Notes: generated by a model from the sequence alone, not told the origin. 64,000 bases of DNA from JADFQT01 sp965216025 (GCA_965216025.1 CBDCEX010000017.1:558001-622000), one strand, 5' to 3'. Counted from the stretch's first letter, positions 27,375-36,970 are shown. Numbers and translations: made by a program.

Positions 27375-28262
27375 TTGAATACGGATAATCAATCCTTGCC
27401 CGAGCCGACGGAGCATTGGGCGCAAATCGGCGCTCTGGATGTCCGCTACCTGGACTGGGGCGGTGAGGGCACTCCACTGTTGGCGCTGCACGGGCTGGCC
27501 TCATCGGCCCATTGGTACGACTTGGTCGTTCCTTATCTCCGGTCCAAGCACCGGGTGATCGCACCGGACCAGCGGGGTCACGGACATACTTCCCAAGCGA
27601 ATACCGGCTACGACTGGCAATCCTTGGCGTCGGACGCGGTAGGGTTACTGGACCATCTGGGCATTCCCAGGGCATCGGTATTTGGCCATTCCTGGGGTGC
27701 TACGGTTGCGCTAAACCTGGCGGTACGTTTCCCGGACCGGGTCAGCGCTTTGGGACTGATAGATGGGGGCATCTCCCGGAGCAATAGGCCGAGCAATGAG
27801 CCAGCTCAGACCTGGGACCAGGTTAAAGCTCGGGTCCGGCCCAGAGACGTTACCGGAACCCGCCAGGAATTTCTCCATCGCCTGCAGACTCAACTCTCTT
27901 TTTGCTGGAATGACCAGATTGAGCGCATCGTTCAAACCATGGTATATGAGGACCAAAACGGGCAAATACAGGACATTCTCCGGCCGGAGAATCATCTGCA
28001 GGTGATGCGGGCCATGTGGGAGGAACCCACCTCGGCAATCTACAACCAGGTCGCCTGCCCAACCCTAATTATCCCCGCGGGGCCGACACCGGAAAGGGCG
28101 AACACCGAACGGGCGATGGCAAAAAGGGCTGGCGTGGAAGCCGCCTCCCAGAGCATTCGGCAATGCCAGGTCCGCTGGATCCCCGATACCGTTCACGACA
28201 TCGGTTATCACAAGCCCCAGGACTTGGCGGAAGTCATGCTGGAGTTCTTGAGCGGGTCCTGA
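27375..28262 (+). CDS. Alpha/beta-fold hydrolase
   Basis: TTG 27375 is the likely start, with AGGAG 6 nt upstream. The 295-residue product has the oxyanion HG motif (LALHGLASS), the nucleophile elbow GHSWG (Ser106), and a C-terminal catalytic histidine (His274, DTVHDIGYH). The cap region is between about 135 and 220. It belongs to the epoxide hydrolase/haloalkane dehalogenase/ring-cleavage hydrolase (MhpC-like) superfamily. In this catabolic setting a ring-cleavage or lactone hydrolase is plausible, but the substrate is unknown. Confidence 0.88.
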   Translation: MNTDNQSLPEPTEHWAQIGALDVRYLDWGGEGTPLLALHGLASSAHWYDLVVPYLRSKHRVIAPDQRGHGHTSQANTGYDWQSLASDAVGLLDHLGIPRASVFGHSWGATVALNLAVRFPDRVSALGLIDGGISRSNRPSNEPAQTWDQVKARVRPRDVTGTRQEFLHRLQTQLSFCWNDQIERIVQTMVYEDQNGQIQDILRPENHLQVMRAMWEEPTSAIYNQVACPTLIIPAGPTPERANTERAMAKRAGVEAASQSIRQCQVRWIPDTVHDIGYHKPQDLAEVMLEFLSGS

Positions 28263-28334
28263 GGCAATCTCAGGGAACAGTGGTTTTCTCGAGCCGGGTG
28301 TCGGGTCTTTTCTCCCGTAGGGTAGTAATTCGGC

Positions 28335-30566
28335 TCATCTTTGCAGCTGCAAGAGTTGACGGTAAACCTTCTCAGCCGTAATGGGCAGGTCTTTAATCCG
28401 CACACCAATAGCATCCGCCACGGCGTTGGCGATGGCCGGGGCCACCGGACCCAGGGGATTTTCTCCGATGCCCTTGGCGTTATAGGGTCCAGGACCATTA
28501 TCGGATTCCAGCAATACGGTTTCCAATTCCGGTATGTCGCAGCTGTTGGGAAGCCGGTACTCGCCCAAAGTGGGATTAGTGACCCGCCCTTCCTGTATCT
28601 CAATGCCTTCGGTCAGGGCGAAGCCGATGGACTGGACTACCGCACCTTCAATCTGCCCCTGGTGGTCCAATGGATTCAATACCCTTCCAATATCATGGGC
28701 GGTGGTGAATTTTAGCAGCTTCACCTCGCCGGTTTCGGGATCTACCGAAACCTCCGCAACCTGCGCGGTGAAGGAGGTTACCTCCGAAGGATTGGGCTCC
28801 AGGACCGACGCGCGGGCCACGATGGGCCTGCCCAGCCGGCGCAACAGTTCCGGCCAGGATTGGCGCTCGCCCGTGTCCTGGTTGAACAATTGCAATCCTT
28901 CCAAGCTTATCCGCTCCTCCGGCCAGCCCAGCAAGTCGGCCCCAGCACTCAGCAACTCTCTCTGGGCCTGCACCGCCGCCCGAAACGCCGCCATTCCGGC
29001 TATTCGGGTGACCCGGCTGCCCCCCACCCCAGTGTCGAAGTCCACCGCATCGGTGTCCCATACCGCTACCTCAATCTGCTCGGGGGCCAGGTTGAGTTCC
29101 TCGGCGACGATTTGTCTGAGCAAGCTGTTGGTTCCGGTGCCGGGTTCAAATATTGAAGTGTTTACCATTACAGATCCGTCGGAAGCCAGGGTAACGGCGG
29201 AGTGGGACTCTCCGCCCGCCCCCGGACGCTCGCCCAGGGCCACTCCCCGACCAACTCCAGGCTTCTTGGGAGACCGATAATCGGCGCCATTCAGGGCCGC
29301 CTCCAGGGTCTCCTTGGCCCGGATTTCACGATACCGCGTCCCAATGGAGGTTTCCTCCCCCTCGGTTATCAGATTTTTAAGCCGGAACTCCACCGGGTCC
29401 ATCTGCAACTCCCGGGCGATACAATCCATGTGGGATTCGCTGCCGAAGAGGGTCTGGGGCTCGCCCGGAGCTCGCATAAACCCGCCGGGAACCGTGTTGG
29501 TGTAAACGTGGATGGCCTTGATGTCGGTATGAGGGATTCGGTAGGGCCCGCCGGCCTTGGACGCGCCGCCCAGGTTAACGCCCGGCGTGGGCTTGAATCC
29601 CCCGTAGGCGCCGCTGTCAAACACCACCCGGGCCTGATGCGCTACCAAGGTGCCATCCCTCTGGACGCCGGTTTTGAGCTGGACCACGGCGGCGTGACGG
29701 GGATTGCCGGCGGTAAATTCTTCCAGGTAGTCCATGACCATTCTCACTGGGCGCCCCGAATGGACTGCCAGGAAATAGGCCACCGGAATGTCCATGGCGG
29801 AACCCTTCCCCCCGTAATCGCCGCCGATGGCTACCGGATTGACCCTCAAGCGGTCTTTGGGCAGGCCCAGGGCAATGGAGAGCTGGTCCCTCACCTGGTA
29901 GGGCACCTTGCAGGAGGCCCAAATTTGCGCGACACCTTGTTCATCAATCCACACCAAACAGGAGTGGGTCTCCAGGTAGCCCTGATGCTGCCTGGGGACG
30001 GTGAAGGTGTTCTCTACTATGATATCGGACTGGGCGAAACCTAATTCCACGTCGCCTCGACCCCATTCGTCCCTAACGAAGGCGTTGGAAGGCTTCTCCA
30101 ATTGGCGGGGCAAACCGCGATAGCTGTTGACCTCGGGATGGAGCAGCGGCGCGCCATCCGCGAGGGAATCCAAGGGGTCGAAAACTGGGGTTAGCTCTTC
30201 GTACTCTACGTCAATCAGGAGCAGCGCTTCTTCGGCGGTGTCTTTATCTTCCGCGGCTACGGCGGCAACCCGCTCCCCAACGAAGCGGACCCGATCCTCC
30301 GCCAGCACCGGCACGTCGTGCATTCGGCGACCGTAACGGATGCCGGTCACGTCGGAGCCGGTCAGCACAGCATGAACACCGGGGACGCGGCGGGCCTGGG
30401 AAGCGTCGATGTTGACTAGGCGAGCGTGGGGCCAGGGACTGCGCAGAACTCGGCCCCACAGAGTGCCCTCCGGAGCTAAATCCGCCGTGTGCTTGGTGGC
30501 ACCGGTAGCCTTCTCGGCGCCCTCCATTCGGGGGAGAGGCTTTCCTATCCTCGCGTATGTGGCCAT
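28335..30566 (-). CDS. Xanthine dehydrogenase-family molybdopterin-binding subunit (molybdenum hydroxylase)
   Basis: 743 residues, normal for the large subunit of CoxL/XdhB-type enzymes that hydroxylate aromatic heterocycles, aldehydes or CO with water-derived oxygen. The hammerhead domain is at about 20-130. The molybdopterin-binding loops include GGDYGGKG (in place of GGGFGGK), GGFMRAPGEPQTLF with its arginine, and the catalytic glutamate E702 in KGIGENPLGP. ATG 30566 has GGAG 7-10 nt upstream. The 2Fe-2S and FAD subunits usually encoded beside it are absent here; a 250-bp gap and then IS66 copy B lie upstream. It may be an orphan, or partners may be elsewhere. Confidence 0.93.
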   Translation of the reverse strand: MATYARIGKPLPRMEGAEKATGATKHTADLAPEGTLWGRVLRSPWPHARLVNIDASQARRVPGVHAVLTGSDVTGIRYGRRMHDVPVLAEDRVRFVGERVAAVAAEDKDTAEEALLLIDVEYEELTPVFDPLDSLADGAPLLHPEVNSYRGLPRQLEKPSNAFVRDEWGRGDVELGFAQSDIIVENTFTVPRQHQGYLETHSCLVWIDEQGVAQIWASCKVPYQVRDQLSIALGLPKDRLRVNPVAIGGDYGGKGSAMDIPVAYFLAVHSGRPVRMVMDYLEEFTAGNPRHAAVVQLKTGVQRDGTLVAHQARVVFDSGAYGGFKPTPGVNLGGASKAGGPYRIPHTDIKAIHVYTNTVPGGFMRAPGEPQTLFGSESHMDCIARELQMDPVEFRLKNLITEGEETSIGTRYREIRAKETLEAALNGADYRSPKKPGVGRGVALGERPGAGGESHSAVTLASDGSVMVNTSIFEPGTGTNSLLRQIVAEELNLAPEQIEVAVWDTDAVDFDTGVGGSRVTRIAGMAAFRAAVQAQRELLSAGADLLGWPEERISLEGLQLFNQDTGERQSWPELLRRLGRPIVARASVLEPNPSEVTSFTAQVAEVSVDPETGEVKLLKFTTAHDIGRVLNPLDHQGQIEGAVVQSIGFALTEGIEIQEGRVTNPTLGEYRLPNSCDIPELETVLLESDNGPGPYNAKGIGENPLGPVAPAIANAVADAIGVRIKDLPITAEKVYRQLLQLQR

Positions 30567-30818
30567 TCTCGGTCTCCAATCTGCCCTTCAGCAATGCTTT
30601 CATGCCAGTCGGAACATTGTAACAGCCGCGTAACAAGCGGGTAAGCGCCGGATCGCCCAAGGCTCAACCCGAGATCTGCGGCCGGCGTCAACATCGGAAG
30701 TACCCAAAACCCGCTAGCGCCTCGGTCCCGCCCTTAAGAAGGAGGAGAGCTAAAGCGGGGGTAGCCTGGTATTCACCAGGTCCAAATGGACACCCAACTA
30801 ATCAAAACGATTTATGCG

Positions 30819-32249
30819 GTAAGTGTTCAGATTTGAGGGGAAGCGAGCAACCGGCGGCATTCCAGGAGGGGATTGAGACCTCTAGCCCGCCAGGTGCCAA
30901 AGAGGGATGCCAAGGTCATCTTGCTGTCGGTGCCCTGCCCTGAGCGGGTGCCGCCGCTGATCTTGCGACTGGTTACCAGATGCCGCAGGCTCCGCTCGGC
31001 GGCGTTGTTGTCTGAGGGCACGGCTGGGTCCGACACGAAGACAAACAGTTCCTTGATGAACCGTTCCATGCGCCGGCAGAGCTTGGCCTGAACCGCCAGG
31101 GGATCTTTAAGGAAAGGCCGCGCCAAGACCATTAGTTTCTCCTCCAGCATTAGCTGGGTGCGATGGCCTGGCTGGGCTCGGGGAAGGACCGAGGCCTTGG
31201 CCTCCGTGTAGACCTGGTGAACCGCCTCGGCCCACTGAGCCAGCCCAGCGTCTTCTGGGTACAACCCTTTCAGGTCATGGATATCCCGCAGCAGATGAGC
31301 CCAGCACCGTTGCTTCAGGCCCGGGTAGTGGTTATAGGCGGCGTAGAAATCACTGACCAACACTCCGCTGAAGGAGGAATCCAGCACCTCATCCACCACC
31401 CCCTTATCCCGACCCCGACGCAGGAAGTATCGTTCGCTGGGAGTGCTGAAGGTCCAAACATAGCCGTTGCTCCCGTCCTGGCGCCAGCCGGTTTCGTCGC
31501 CCTGCACCACGGGACTGGCGCGGACTTGCTCGAGCACCTCTCGCACCGCCGTCTCAGCCTGACGGGCTACTCCATGGACGGCCTGGACGATGGCACCAAC
31601 ACTCAGGTGCAACTGATGGACGGTCTCCAGGTACCATTGGATGATTCTTATGGGCAACCGTCCCTCCTCCCGCAGGGTCACCATCAGGCTTACCAGATTG
31701 ACCCCCAGGCGCTGCTGGCCCAGAACCACCCCCTGCAGGGCCTCTTTGGGCAGCCGGCGCCGCTGGCATACCGGACAGATGCGGGCTACCAGGGCGTGCT
31801 CGGTCACTTCTACCGGAGCCACCGGTAGCTCAATGACTTCCCGAGTTCGCTGTACCCATCCGCCGTTCAGGTGAGTCCCGCAGTCGGGACAGACCGCCAC
31901 GGCATGCTCCACCCGCCGGGTAGGAGTCATGCGCTGGCGGGCGAAGCCATGGCGACGCGGCTTTCTGGGCTCCTTTTTCTCCGGCGCTTGCCGGCTGGAG
32001 TGCGGCTGATTACCCGGCATCCCCGACGACCCGCGCCGGTTGGGACGGGATTCCAGAACCCCAATCCGCCTTTGCAAATCGGCAATGACTGCCCGCTGGC
32101 CGGCAATTATCTCCAGCAGAGTTTCGCGACTCGCCGCGTTCAGGTCTAGTTCAGTGTCCACCTCCCTGGTATGCCACAACTCCCCCGGCCATGCCAGCGT
32201 TTTTCCAACGGCTTTGAGCCAATTCACCTCATCAAGTCTGAACAGTTAC
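30819..32249 (-). mobile_element. IS66-family insertion sequence, copy B (apparently intact)
   Basis: The 8-bp duplication TTTATGCG (30811-30818 and 32250-32257) frames ends GTAAGTGTTCAGATTTGA...TCAAGTCTGAACAGTTAC. It is 1431 bp with a single ORF. The IS66 accessory genes tnpA/tnpB are absent, as in the ISBst12-like branch. Confidence 0.95.
30827..32227 (-). CDS. IS66-family transposase
   Basis: 466 residues. A leucine-zipper-like N-terminus (LLEIIAGQRAVIADLQRRIGV) is followed by a zinc-finger segment (CPDCG...CPVCQRR) and the DDE domain with GDETGWR, VSDFYAAYNHYPGLKQRCWAH and SDNNAAERSLR. All expected parts are present, so it could still mobilise both itself and copy A. Confidence 0.95.
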   Translation of the reverse strand: MNWLKAVGKTLAWPGELWHTREVDTELDLNAASRETLLEIIAGQRAVIADLQRRIGVLESRPNRRGSSGMPGNQPHSSRQAPEKKEPRKPRRHGFARQRMTPTRRVEHAVAVCPDCGTHLNGGWVQRTREVIELPVAPVEVTEHALVARICPVCQRRRLPKEALQGVVLGQQRLGVNLVSLMVTLREEGRLPIRIIQWYLETVHQLHLSVGAIVQAVHGVARQAETAVREVLEQVRASPVVQGDETGWRQDGSNGYVWTFSTPSERYFLRRGRDKGVVDEVLDSSFSGVLVSDFYAAYNHYPGLKQRCWAHLLRDIHDLKGLYPEDAGLAQWAEAVHQVYTEAKASVLPRAQPGHRTQLMLEEKLMVLARPFLKDPLAVQAKLCRRMERFIKELFVFVSDPAVPSDNNAAERSLRHLVTSRKISGGTRSGQGTDSKMTLASLFGTWRARGLNPLLECRRLLASPQI

Positions 32250-32321
32250 TTTATGCGGCCGGTGCTATACCAGATGGCCGCCGTCGGGTATACTAGGCTA
32301 AATGCCATAGAGGAGAAACTG

Positions 32322-33512
32322 ATGGTTGAGCAACTAGCAAGACCCGAGGATAAGGTAGAAGTCTATTGGTTCTCGGAGCAACCCAACGGTTATGTCAGCG
32401 ATGAGCTTTTAGACCAGTACGATTCGGGGCGTCTCGGCTTCCCCAACACCCATTTCGATCCGGAGAAGGCTCATGAGCTGTACAACCAGTATCATGAGCA
32501 ATACGCCTGGGCCGATGAAGTGGGCTTCGACGGGATCATGAGTAACGAGCACCACGCCGCCTACTGGTGCATGAAGCCCGCGGTGAATCTGGACGCGGCC
32601 GTCATCGCAAAAGTCACCAAGAACGTCAAGATAGCGATCTTGGGCAACGTCATTGCCATCAACGATCCAATAAGGATGGCCGAAGAGATAGCCATGCTGG
32701 ACTGCTATTCCGGCGGCCGGATAATCTCCGGCTTCGTGCGGGGCGGAGCCGTGGAGAGCCTGCAAGGGGGTATTGACCCCACGGAGAACCGGGGACGGTT
32801 CGAGGAGGCTCACGACCTAATCGTAAAGTGTTGGACCGAGCCAGGCCCCTTCCGTTACGAAGGGCAGTATTACCATCATCGGGTAGTGAACCCCTGGGTG
32901 CTGCCCATGCAGAAGCCCCATCCGGACATCTGGTTCCCCGGAACCGGCAGCCCGGAGAGCGTGATGTGGGCGGCCAGCCACGGCTACCCTTACATGAACC
33001 TGGGAGCGGCGTTAGACGTCACCATGTGGTTGAAGGACATCTACATCGACACGGCCCGGGAAGCGGGCATCAAACCTGGGCCGGGGCACTTCGGTTACCT
33101 CCTCAAGGCGTTTGTGGCCGATACCGACGAAAAGGCCCAGGAGATTGGGCGACACTTCATGTGGACCGAGGCCAATCGCATGAAGGGACCCCGGGAGCAT
33201 AACGACCCTCCCGGATACCAGAGCCGCGAGGCGTTACGAGTGAAGCAGCAACGGCCCACCGGTCGGTTTGGCGACGTTACCAAGAGGTTGACCTACGAGG
33301 AGCAGCAGGAAATCGAGATCGTCATCGTGGGCAGCCCCGAAACCGTCACCAGGAAGCTGACGCAAACTATTTCCAAACTAAACCCTGGCTACCTACACAT
33401 CTATGGAAATGAGGGAGCCATGCCCCACGCCGACGTGATGCGGTCCATTGAGTTGATGGGCCGGGAAGTCATACCCGCTTTGCACGAGATCAAGCTGCAA
33501 CCCTACGATTAG
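32322..33512 (+). CDS. LLM class flavin-dependent oxidoreductase (luciferase-like monooxygenase)
   Basis: ATG 32322 follows GAGGAG; the longer open frame upstream lies inside IS66 copy B and is not used. The 396-residue protein has the TIM-barrel pattern of bacterial luciferase-like monooxygenases: AWADEVGFDGIMSNEHH, RMAEEIAMLDCYSGGRIISGF, WFPGTGSPESV and IVGSPETV. These enzymes use FMNH2 (or F420) and O2 to oxidise organic substrates, including C-S, C-C and ring cleavages. The family is strongly expanded in SAR202-type bacteria. IS66 copy B inserted 72 bp upstream and may have replaced its promoter. A strong terminator follows. Confidence 0.92.
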   Translation: MVEQLARPEDKVEVYWFSEQPNGYVSDELLDQYDSGRLGFPNTHFDPEKAHELYNQYHEQYAWADEVGFDGIMSNEHHAAYWCMKPAVNLDAAVIAKVTKNVKIAILGNVIAINDPIRMAEEIAMLDCYSGGRIISGFVRGGAVESLQGGIDPTENRGRFEEAHDLIVKCWTEPGPFRYEGQYYHHRVVNPWVLPMQKPHPDIWFPGTGSPESVMWAASHGYPYMNLGAALDVTMWLKDIYIDTAREAGIKPGPGHFGYLLKAFVADTDEKAQEIGRHFMWTEANRMKGPREHNDPPGYQSREALRVKQQRPTGRFGDVTKRLTYEEQQEIEIVIVGSPETVTRKLTQTISKLNPGYLHIYGNEGAMPHADVMRSIELMGREVIPALHEIKLQPYD

Positions 33513-33561
33513 GCCGCAGCTTTGACGGCACCGGGCCGGCGATCAATCCCTTTCCACGAAC

Positions 33562-33591
33562 AAAAAACTCCCTTGCAAAAGGGAGTTTTTT
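33562..33591. terminator. Bidirectional intrinsic terminator
   Basis: AAAAAACTCCCTT and AAGGGAGTTTTTT form a perfect stem with loop GCAA, with a T run on either strand. It ends the LLM gene and would also stop transcription from the minus-strand genes downstream. Confidence 0.92.
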
Positions 33592-33730
33592 ATTGGGAAT
33601 CGTCTGCCGAATCCTGGTTGTACCGGTCGGCTAGCCTCTTGATATGGCCCCAAAATTCCTCTAGGTCCTCTACCACTTTGGGGAACAATGGCTGGTGGCC
33701 CTGGTAGTAGTGACCGAAATGGCTAGTCAG
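33590..33730 (-). pseudogene. Coding-like C-terminal scrap
   Basis: In the frame overlapping the cupin stop, about 43 codons read GHYYQGHQPLFPKVVEDLEE and FWGHIKRLADRYNQ to a TAA at the terminator. The composition is protein-like but no start is available. Probably the tail of a lost gene; family not recognised. Confidence 0.3.
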
Positions 33731-34064
33731 CTAATGGTACCGTGGCGGACAGACGATCTCCGCCCACACTGCGGCTGGTATGTCCCTGGCCGGTCAGGTC
33801 TTCGAACAGGACAGCGTCTCCGGGGCCGAAGCTCCTTACTGTTCCGTCGCCTATACCAACCTCCATCTGGCCCCCGGACATGAAAATAGCATACTGACGG
33901 CGCGGAGCATTGTGGTAATCGTGGAAATTACCGTTAGGGGAACGACCGAAGGTAACATTGGTGGTTGCCTGAGCTACTGACCTCTCCAGGTTGGGTGGCA
34001 GCAGGTCTAGGTCTTCAAAGTGGGACTGCCCATCTTCACCGGTATAAACCCGTACGAACGCCAT
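33723..34064 (-). CDS. Small cupin-domain protein
   Basis: 113 residues, ATG 34064 after GAGGAGG. The single cupin fold is suggested by NFHDYHNAPRRQYAIFMSGG (motif 1-like), MEVGIGDGTVRSFGPGDAVL and a histidine near TGQGHTS. It probably binds a metal and an organic acid, as a lyase, isomerase or sensor. The related small cupin at 35368 sits 1.3 kb upstream in the same orientation. Confidence 0.8.
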   Translation of the reverse strand: MAFVRVYTGEDGQSHFEDLDLLPPNLERSVAQATTNVTFGRSPNGNFHDYHNAPRRQYAIFMSGGQMEVGIGDGTVRSFGPGDAVLFEDLTGQGHTSRSVGGDRLSATVPLAD

Positions 34065-34140
34065 GGTAATCCTCCTCGCTTGGCCTCTCCCCCCGTTCCT
34101 GTGGGGAGGAAGCTAATTATCCGCTCTGACCCTTTCGGTT

Positions 34141-35046
34141 TTAGTTGCCTCGCCAGGCGCTTATGCCGGTGGTCTTCATCCTTAGCCGGTATATCGAACT
34201 TCGGGCGGTGAAATACATGGTCCGGAGGTCCGCATCGCCCCAGGCGCAGTTGGCCGGAATTTCCGGTAGCCGAATTATCCCAAGATGGTTTCCATTGGGT
34301 TCAAATACCCAGACTCCCTCAGGTCCGGTGCAATAAACCCTCCCCTCGGTATCCACCTTCATGCCGTCAGGAACCCCGTCCTGAGCCGAGTGCAGGTTGG
34401 CAAAAACCCGGCTGTTGCTGGTCGTTCCATCAGGGGCTACATCATATGCTCGGATGTACTGGTGAGTACAAACCTCACCGCGCTCCTTCTCCTCCTGGCA
34501 TCCCATGTCCCGGCGGGTGTTGTCTACGTATAGAATGGTTTCATCCGGCGAGAAAGCCAGGCCGTTGGGGGACTCCAGGTCGGTAACTACCGCAGTGACG
34601 GTTCCATCTGGGGCGATGCGAAGAACTCCGCTGAAATCTATCTCCCGTTCTGCTGGGTCCAGCCGCCCGCCCGGATTGGTAAAGTAAATGCTGCCGTCCG
34701 CGCGGCACACGACATCGTTGGGCCGGTGGAGCCTTTTACCCTCCCATCGATCCGCGATGACGCTGATGGTGCCGTCGGATTCCATCCGGGTCATCTGCCG
34801 AGCATCACCTTCGCACATCACCAGACTCCCCTTAAGGTCGAAAGTTAAGCCGTTAGCGCTCCCGCTGTCCTCGCGAATTATCTCTGGCTGGCCACCCGGT
34901 ACCAAGCGATAGACAAGGTTGCGGCGATTGTTGACGAATAGCAGGTACCCCTCCGGATGCCACAGGGGCCCCTCGGTAAACTCGAAACCGGTTGCCAGGC
35001 GCTCCGCTTCAGTTGACTCCAAGATTTGCTCCAATCCGTCGGGCAT
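34141..35046 (-). CDS. SMP-30/gluconolactonase-family protein
   Basis: ATG 35046 is chosen because AAGGAGG lies about 7 nt upstream; 34 earlier codons are open without a ribosome site. The 301-residue six-bladed propeller shows the family's metal ligands in FTEGPLWHPEG (Glu), HRPNDVV (Asn), SPNGLAFSPDE (Asn) and GVPDGMKVD (Asp). It likely hydrolyses sugar-acid or other lactones. It sits between two cupins and a 3-carboxymuconate-cyclase-like lactonase, as in an oxidative catabolic set. Confidence 0.9.
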   Translation of the reverse strand: MPDGLEQILESTEAERLATGFEFTEGPLWHPEGYLLFVNNRRNLVYRLVPGGQPEIIREDSGSANGLTFDLKGSLVMCEGDARQMTRMESDGTISVIADRWEGKRLHRPNDVVCRADGSIYFTNPGGRLDPAEREIDFSGVLRIAPDGTVTAVVTDLESPNGLAFSPDETILYVDNTRRDMGCQEEKERGEVCTHQYIRAYDVAPDGTTSNSRVFANLHSAQDGVPDGMKVDTEGRVYCTGPEGVWVFEPNGNHLGIIRLPEIPANCAWGDADLRTMYFTARSSIYRLRMKTTGISAWRGN

Positions 35047-35367
35047 GGTCGCCTCCTTTCCTACATTAGTAGCCTTCGGTTGGCCTGGTAGCTGAGATAA
35101 ACTATACCCATCCCCTAGGAAGAGCGCCAGTAATAGCGGCGTTGGCAACGGTTTTTACATAACCAATTGATTTGGTGGGCACCTCGAACCGCACCATCCT
35201 AATATCCTCTAGGAAGCGTCGCAGACCGGTCGCCTCTTGGGCAACTGCCCGTCGCGGAGACAGGAAGATAATATTACAGAAGTACCGCTGCCATCTTCTG
35301 GGACCGGGCTCTTTGACAGGCATTGGGGCGACGAGCCGGTCATCGCGGCCGGCGCCGGAACAATGGG

Positions 35368-35673
35368 CTATTCTTTCAGCTCGGCCAAAGCGTTACGGTA
35401 ATGGGTGTCGCCGATATTGGTGACGCGGTGGGCCCCATGTTTTCTCGTGAAGTTGACATGACCCAGGGGGTACTCCAGCTCGTCAGTGCTTCCGTCCTCC
35501 CATTCCCGCAGCAGCTTGCCAGGCTCCACCACCACCGTCACGTAGTCCGCGTCATGGACATGCCAGGCGCTGCTTTCGCCCGGTTGCAAGTCCAGGTGCC
35601 ACATCTTTAGGCGGTCGTTCTCGAAGAGGAACTGGTTGGCCACAGGTCCCAGCGGCTCGTCTCCACGGGGCAT
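35368..35673 (-). CDS. Small cupin-domain protein
   Basis: ATG 35673 has GAGGAGG upstream; the longer frame to 35715 lacks one. The 101-residue product has the cupin motif GESSAWHVHDADYVTVVVEPG with two metal-binding histidines and a conserved later histidine in RKHGAHRVTN. Role unknown; dioxygenase-like or sensor cupin. The interval 35047-35367 holds no supported gene. Confidence 0.82.
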   Translation of the reverse strand: MPRGDEPLGPVANQFLFENDRLKMWHLDLQPGESSAWHVHDADYVTVVVEPGKLLREWEDGSTDELEYPLGHVNFTRKHGAHRVTNIGDTHYRNALAELKE

Positions 35674-35780
35674 GATGAACCTCCTCAATGGTTTCCCACA
35701 CGTCTTCCGTACCATGTACCAGTTGGGTGCTGATGGTCATGGGCCAAGCCTGGATTGCATCGAATTGCCCACGGTACTGG

Positions 35781-36803
35781 CTATCCCGGCAACTCTGTGA
35801 TCGACACCCAAGCCGGCCTGTTTCCCAATGGGTAGGTCTCCAGCGGGGTCAGCTCTCCCGAATCCGGGTTGACACTGAAGGAGGCCATGCGGCCCGATTC
35901 CTGGCCGGCGGAGAAGAGAAACTTGTCCTGGGGGCCCAGGCTCAAGGCGTTGGGAATCGGCTCGGAGGCGACCCGCCCAGTGGCGGTCAACTGCCCGGTG
36001 GAGGTATCTACCGAAAAGCAAGCGATGCTGTTGTGGCCCCGGTTGGGAGCGTAAAGGAACTTCCCCGATGCGGAGACCTGAATCTGGGAGCAGGTGTTCC
36101 TCTCGGTGTAACCTTCCGGCAGGGTGGTTATGGTTTGAAACAACGACAGCGTTCCCGTGGCAGTGTCCAGACGATAGCCGGTTACGCTACTGTCCTGCTC
36201 GTTGGAAAAGTAAAGTATGTCCAAGGAGGGGTGAAAGCAAAAGTGGCGCGGGCCCAGAAACTCTGCCGGCTCGACCTTGAAAGGTGAGTTGGGGGTCAGA
36301 TGGCCGTTGTTTTCGTCGAATCTGAACTGGAAAATCGCGTTGGGTCCGTTGCCCGCGATGTGGGGCACGAAGGCAAACTTGTTGGTTGGGTCGGTCTGCA
36401 AAGAGTGGGCACCGGTGGCCGTTTCCAGCCATTCGATGGGTGGGCCCCCCACCGATCCATCACCCCCAATGGGATGTACCGCCACATGGGCGCCCTGGTA
36501 ATAGGACGAAAGCACAAACTTGCCTTTGCGGTCCGTGGATACGTAGACGGGATTGGCCTCCAGCGATACCGTCCCGTTCTGCGTGAGCCCCCCGTTGGCC
36601 TGGTTGATCTGGAAGCTGGATATCTGGGGAGTGTCGCGGCATCCAGCGTAAAGGAACTTCCGGTCCGGACTGATCGCCAGCGTGAACGGCCCGCCGGGTA
36701 CGGATACCTCAACCTGAGACGTTAGCCTTCCGGTTTGGGGGTCTATGGTAAAAACCGATATCTTGTCATCCTCTTGCAGGGCAACGTACATGTAGTAAGG
36801 CAT
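35781..36803 (-). CDS. Lactonase-family beta-propeller protein
   Basis: 340 residues from ATG 36803 after AGGAGGAGG. Repeated blades such as AISPDRKFLYAGC, YVSTDRKGKFVLSSYYQG and APNRGHNSIACFSVD match the seven-bladed lactonase family (6-phosphogluconolactonase/3-carboxymuconate cyclase). It is the intact paralogue of the nonsense-mutated copy at 989-2050. The two align throughout, including SSYYQGAHVAVHPI versus SAYYQAGHCAVHPI. Likely opens a lactone ring in sugar-acid or aromatic catabolism. Confidence 0.9.
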   Translation of the reverse strand: MPYYMYVALQEDDKISVFTIDPQTGRLTSQVEVSVPGGPFTLAISPDRKFLYAGCRDTPQISSFQINQANGGLTQNGTVSLEANPVYVSTDRKGKFVLSSYYQGAHVAVHPIGGDGSVGGPPIEWLETATGAHSLQTDPTNKFAFVPHIAGNGPNAIFQFRFDENNGHLTPNSPFKVEPAEFLGPRHFCFHPSLDILYFSNEQDSSVTGYRLDTATGTLSLFQTITTLPEGYTERNTCSQIQVSASGKFLYAPNRGHNSIACFSVDTSTGQLTATGRVASEPIPNALSLGPQDKFLFSAGQESGRMASFSVNPDSGELTPLETYPLGNRPAWVSITELPG

Positions 36804-36970
36804 TGAATGACCTCCTCCTGTGTCGCTAATGATTCCTTAGGCTTAGTTCCAGCTCACGGGACTCTGCATCCGCAAACGACCGTTCATCCTGAAGGGTTCG
36901 CCCGTATTTGAGAACGCTGCCCGCTACCGCAACGCTCTTTGGCCCTGATTTAGCCCCGTTCTCAGGAGGC

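Noticed and set aside
32040..32321. N-terminal extension of the LLM oxidoreductase into IS66 copy B
   Set aside because: The extension is the reverse strand of the IS end and inverted repeat. A ribosome site supports the ATG at 32322.
35102..35323. Minus-strand frame of 73 codons between SMP-30 and cupin genes
   Set aside because: No ribosome site, no recognisable motif and an overlap with the start region of the SMP-30 gene; no evidence that it is translated.
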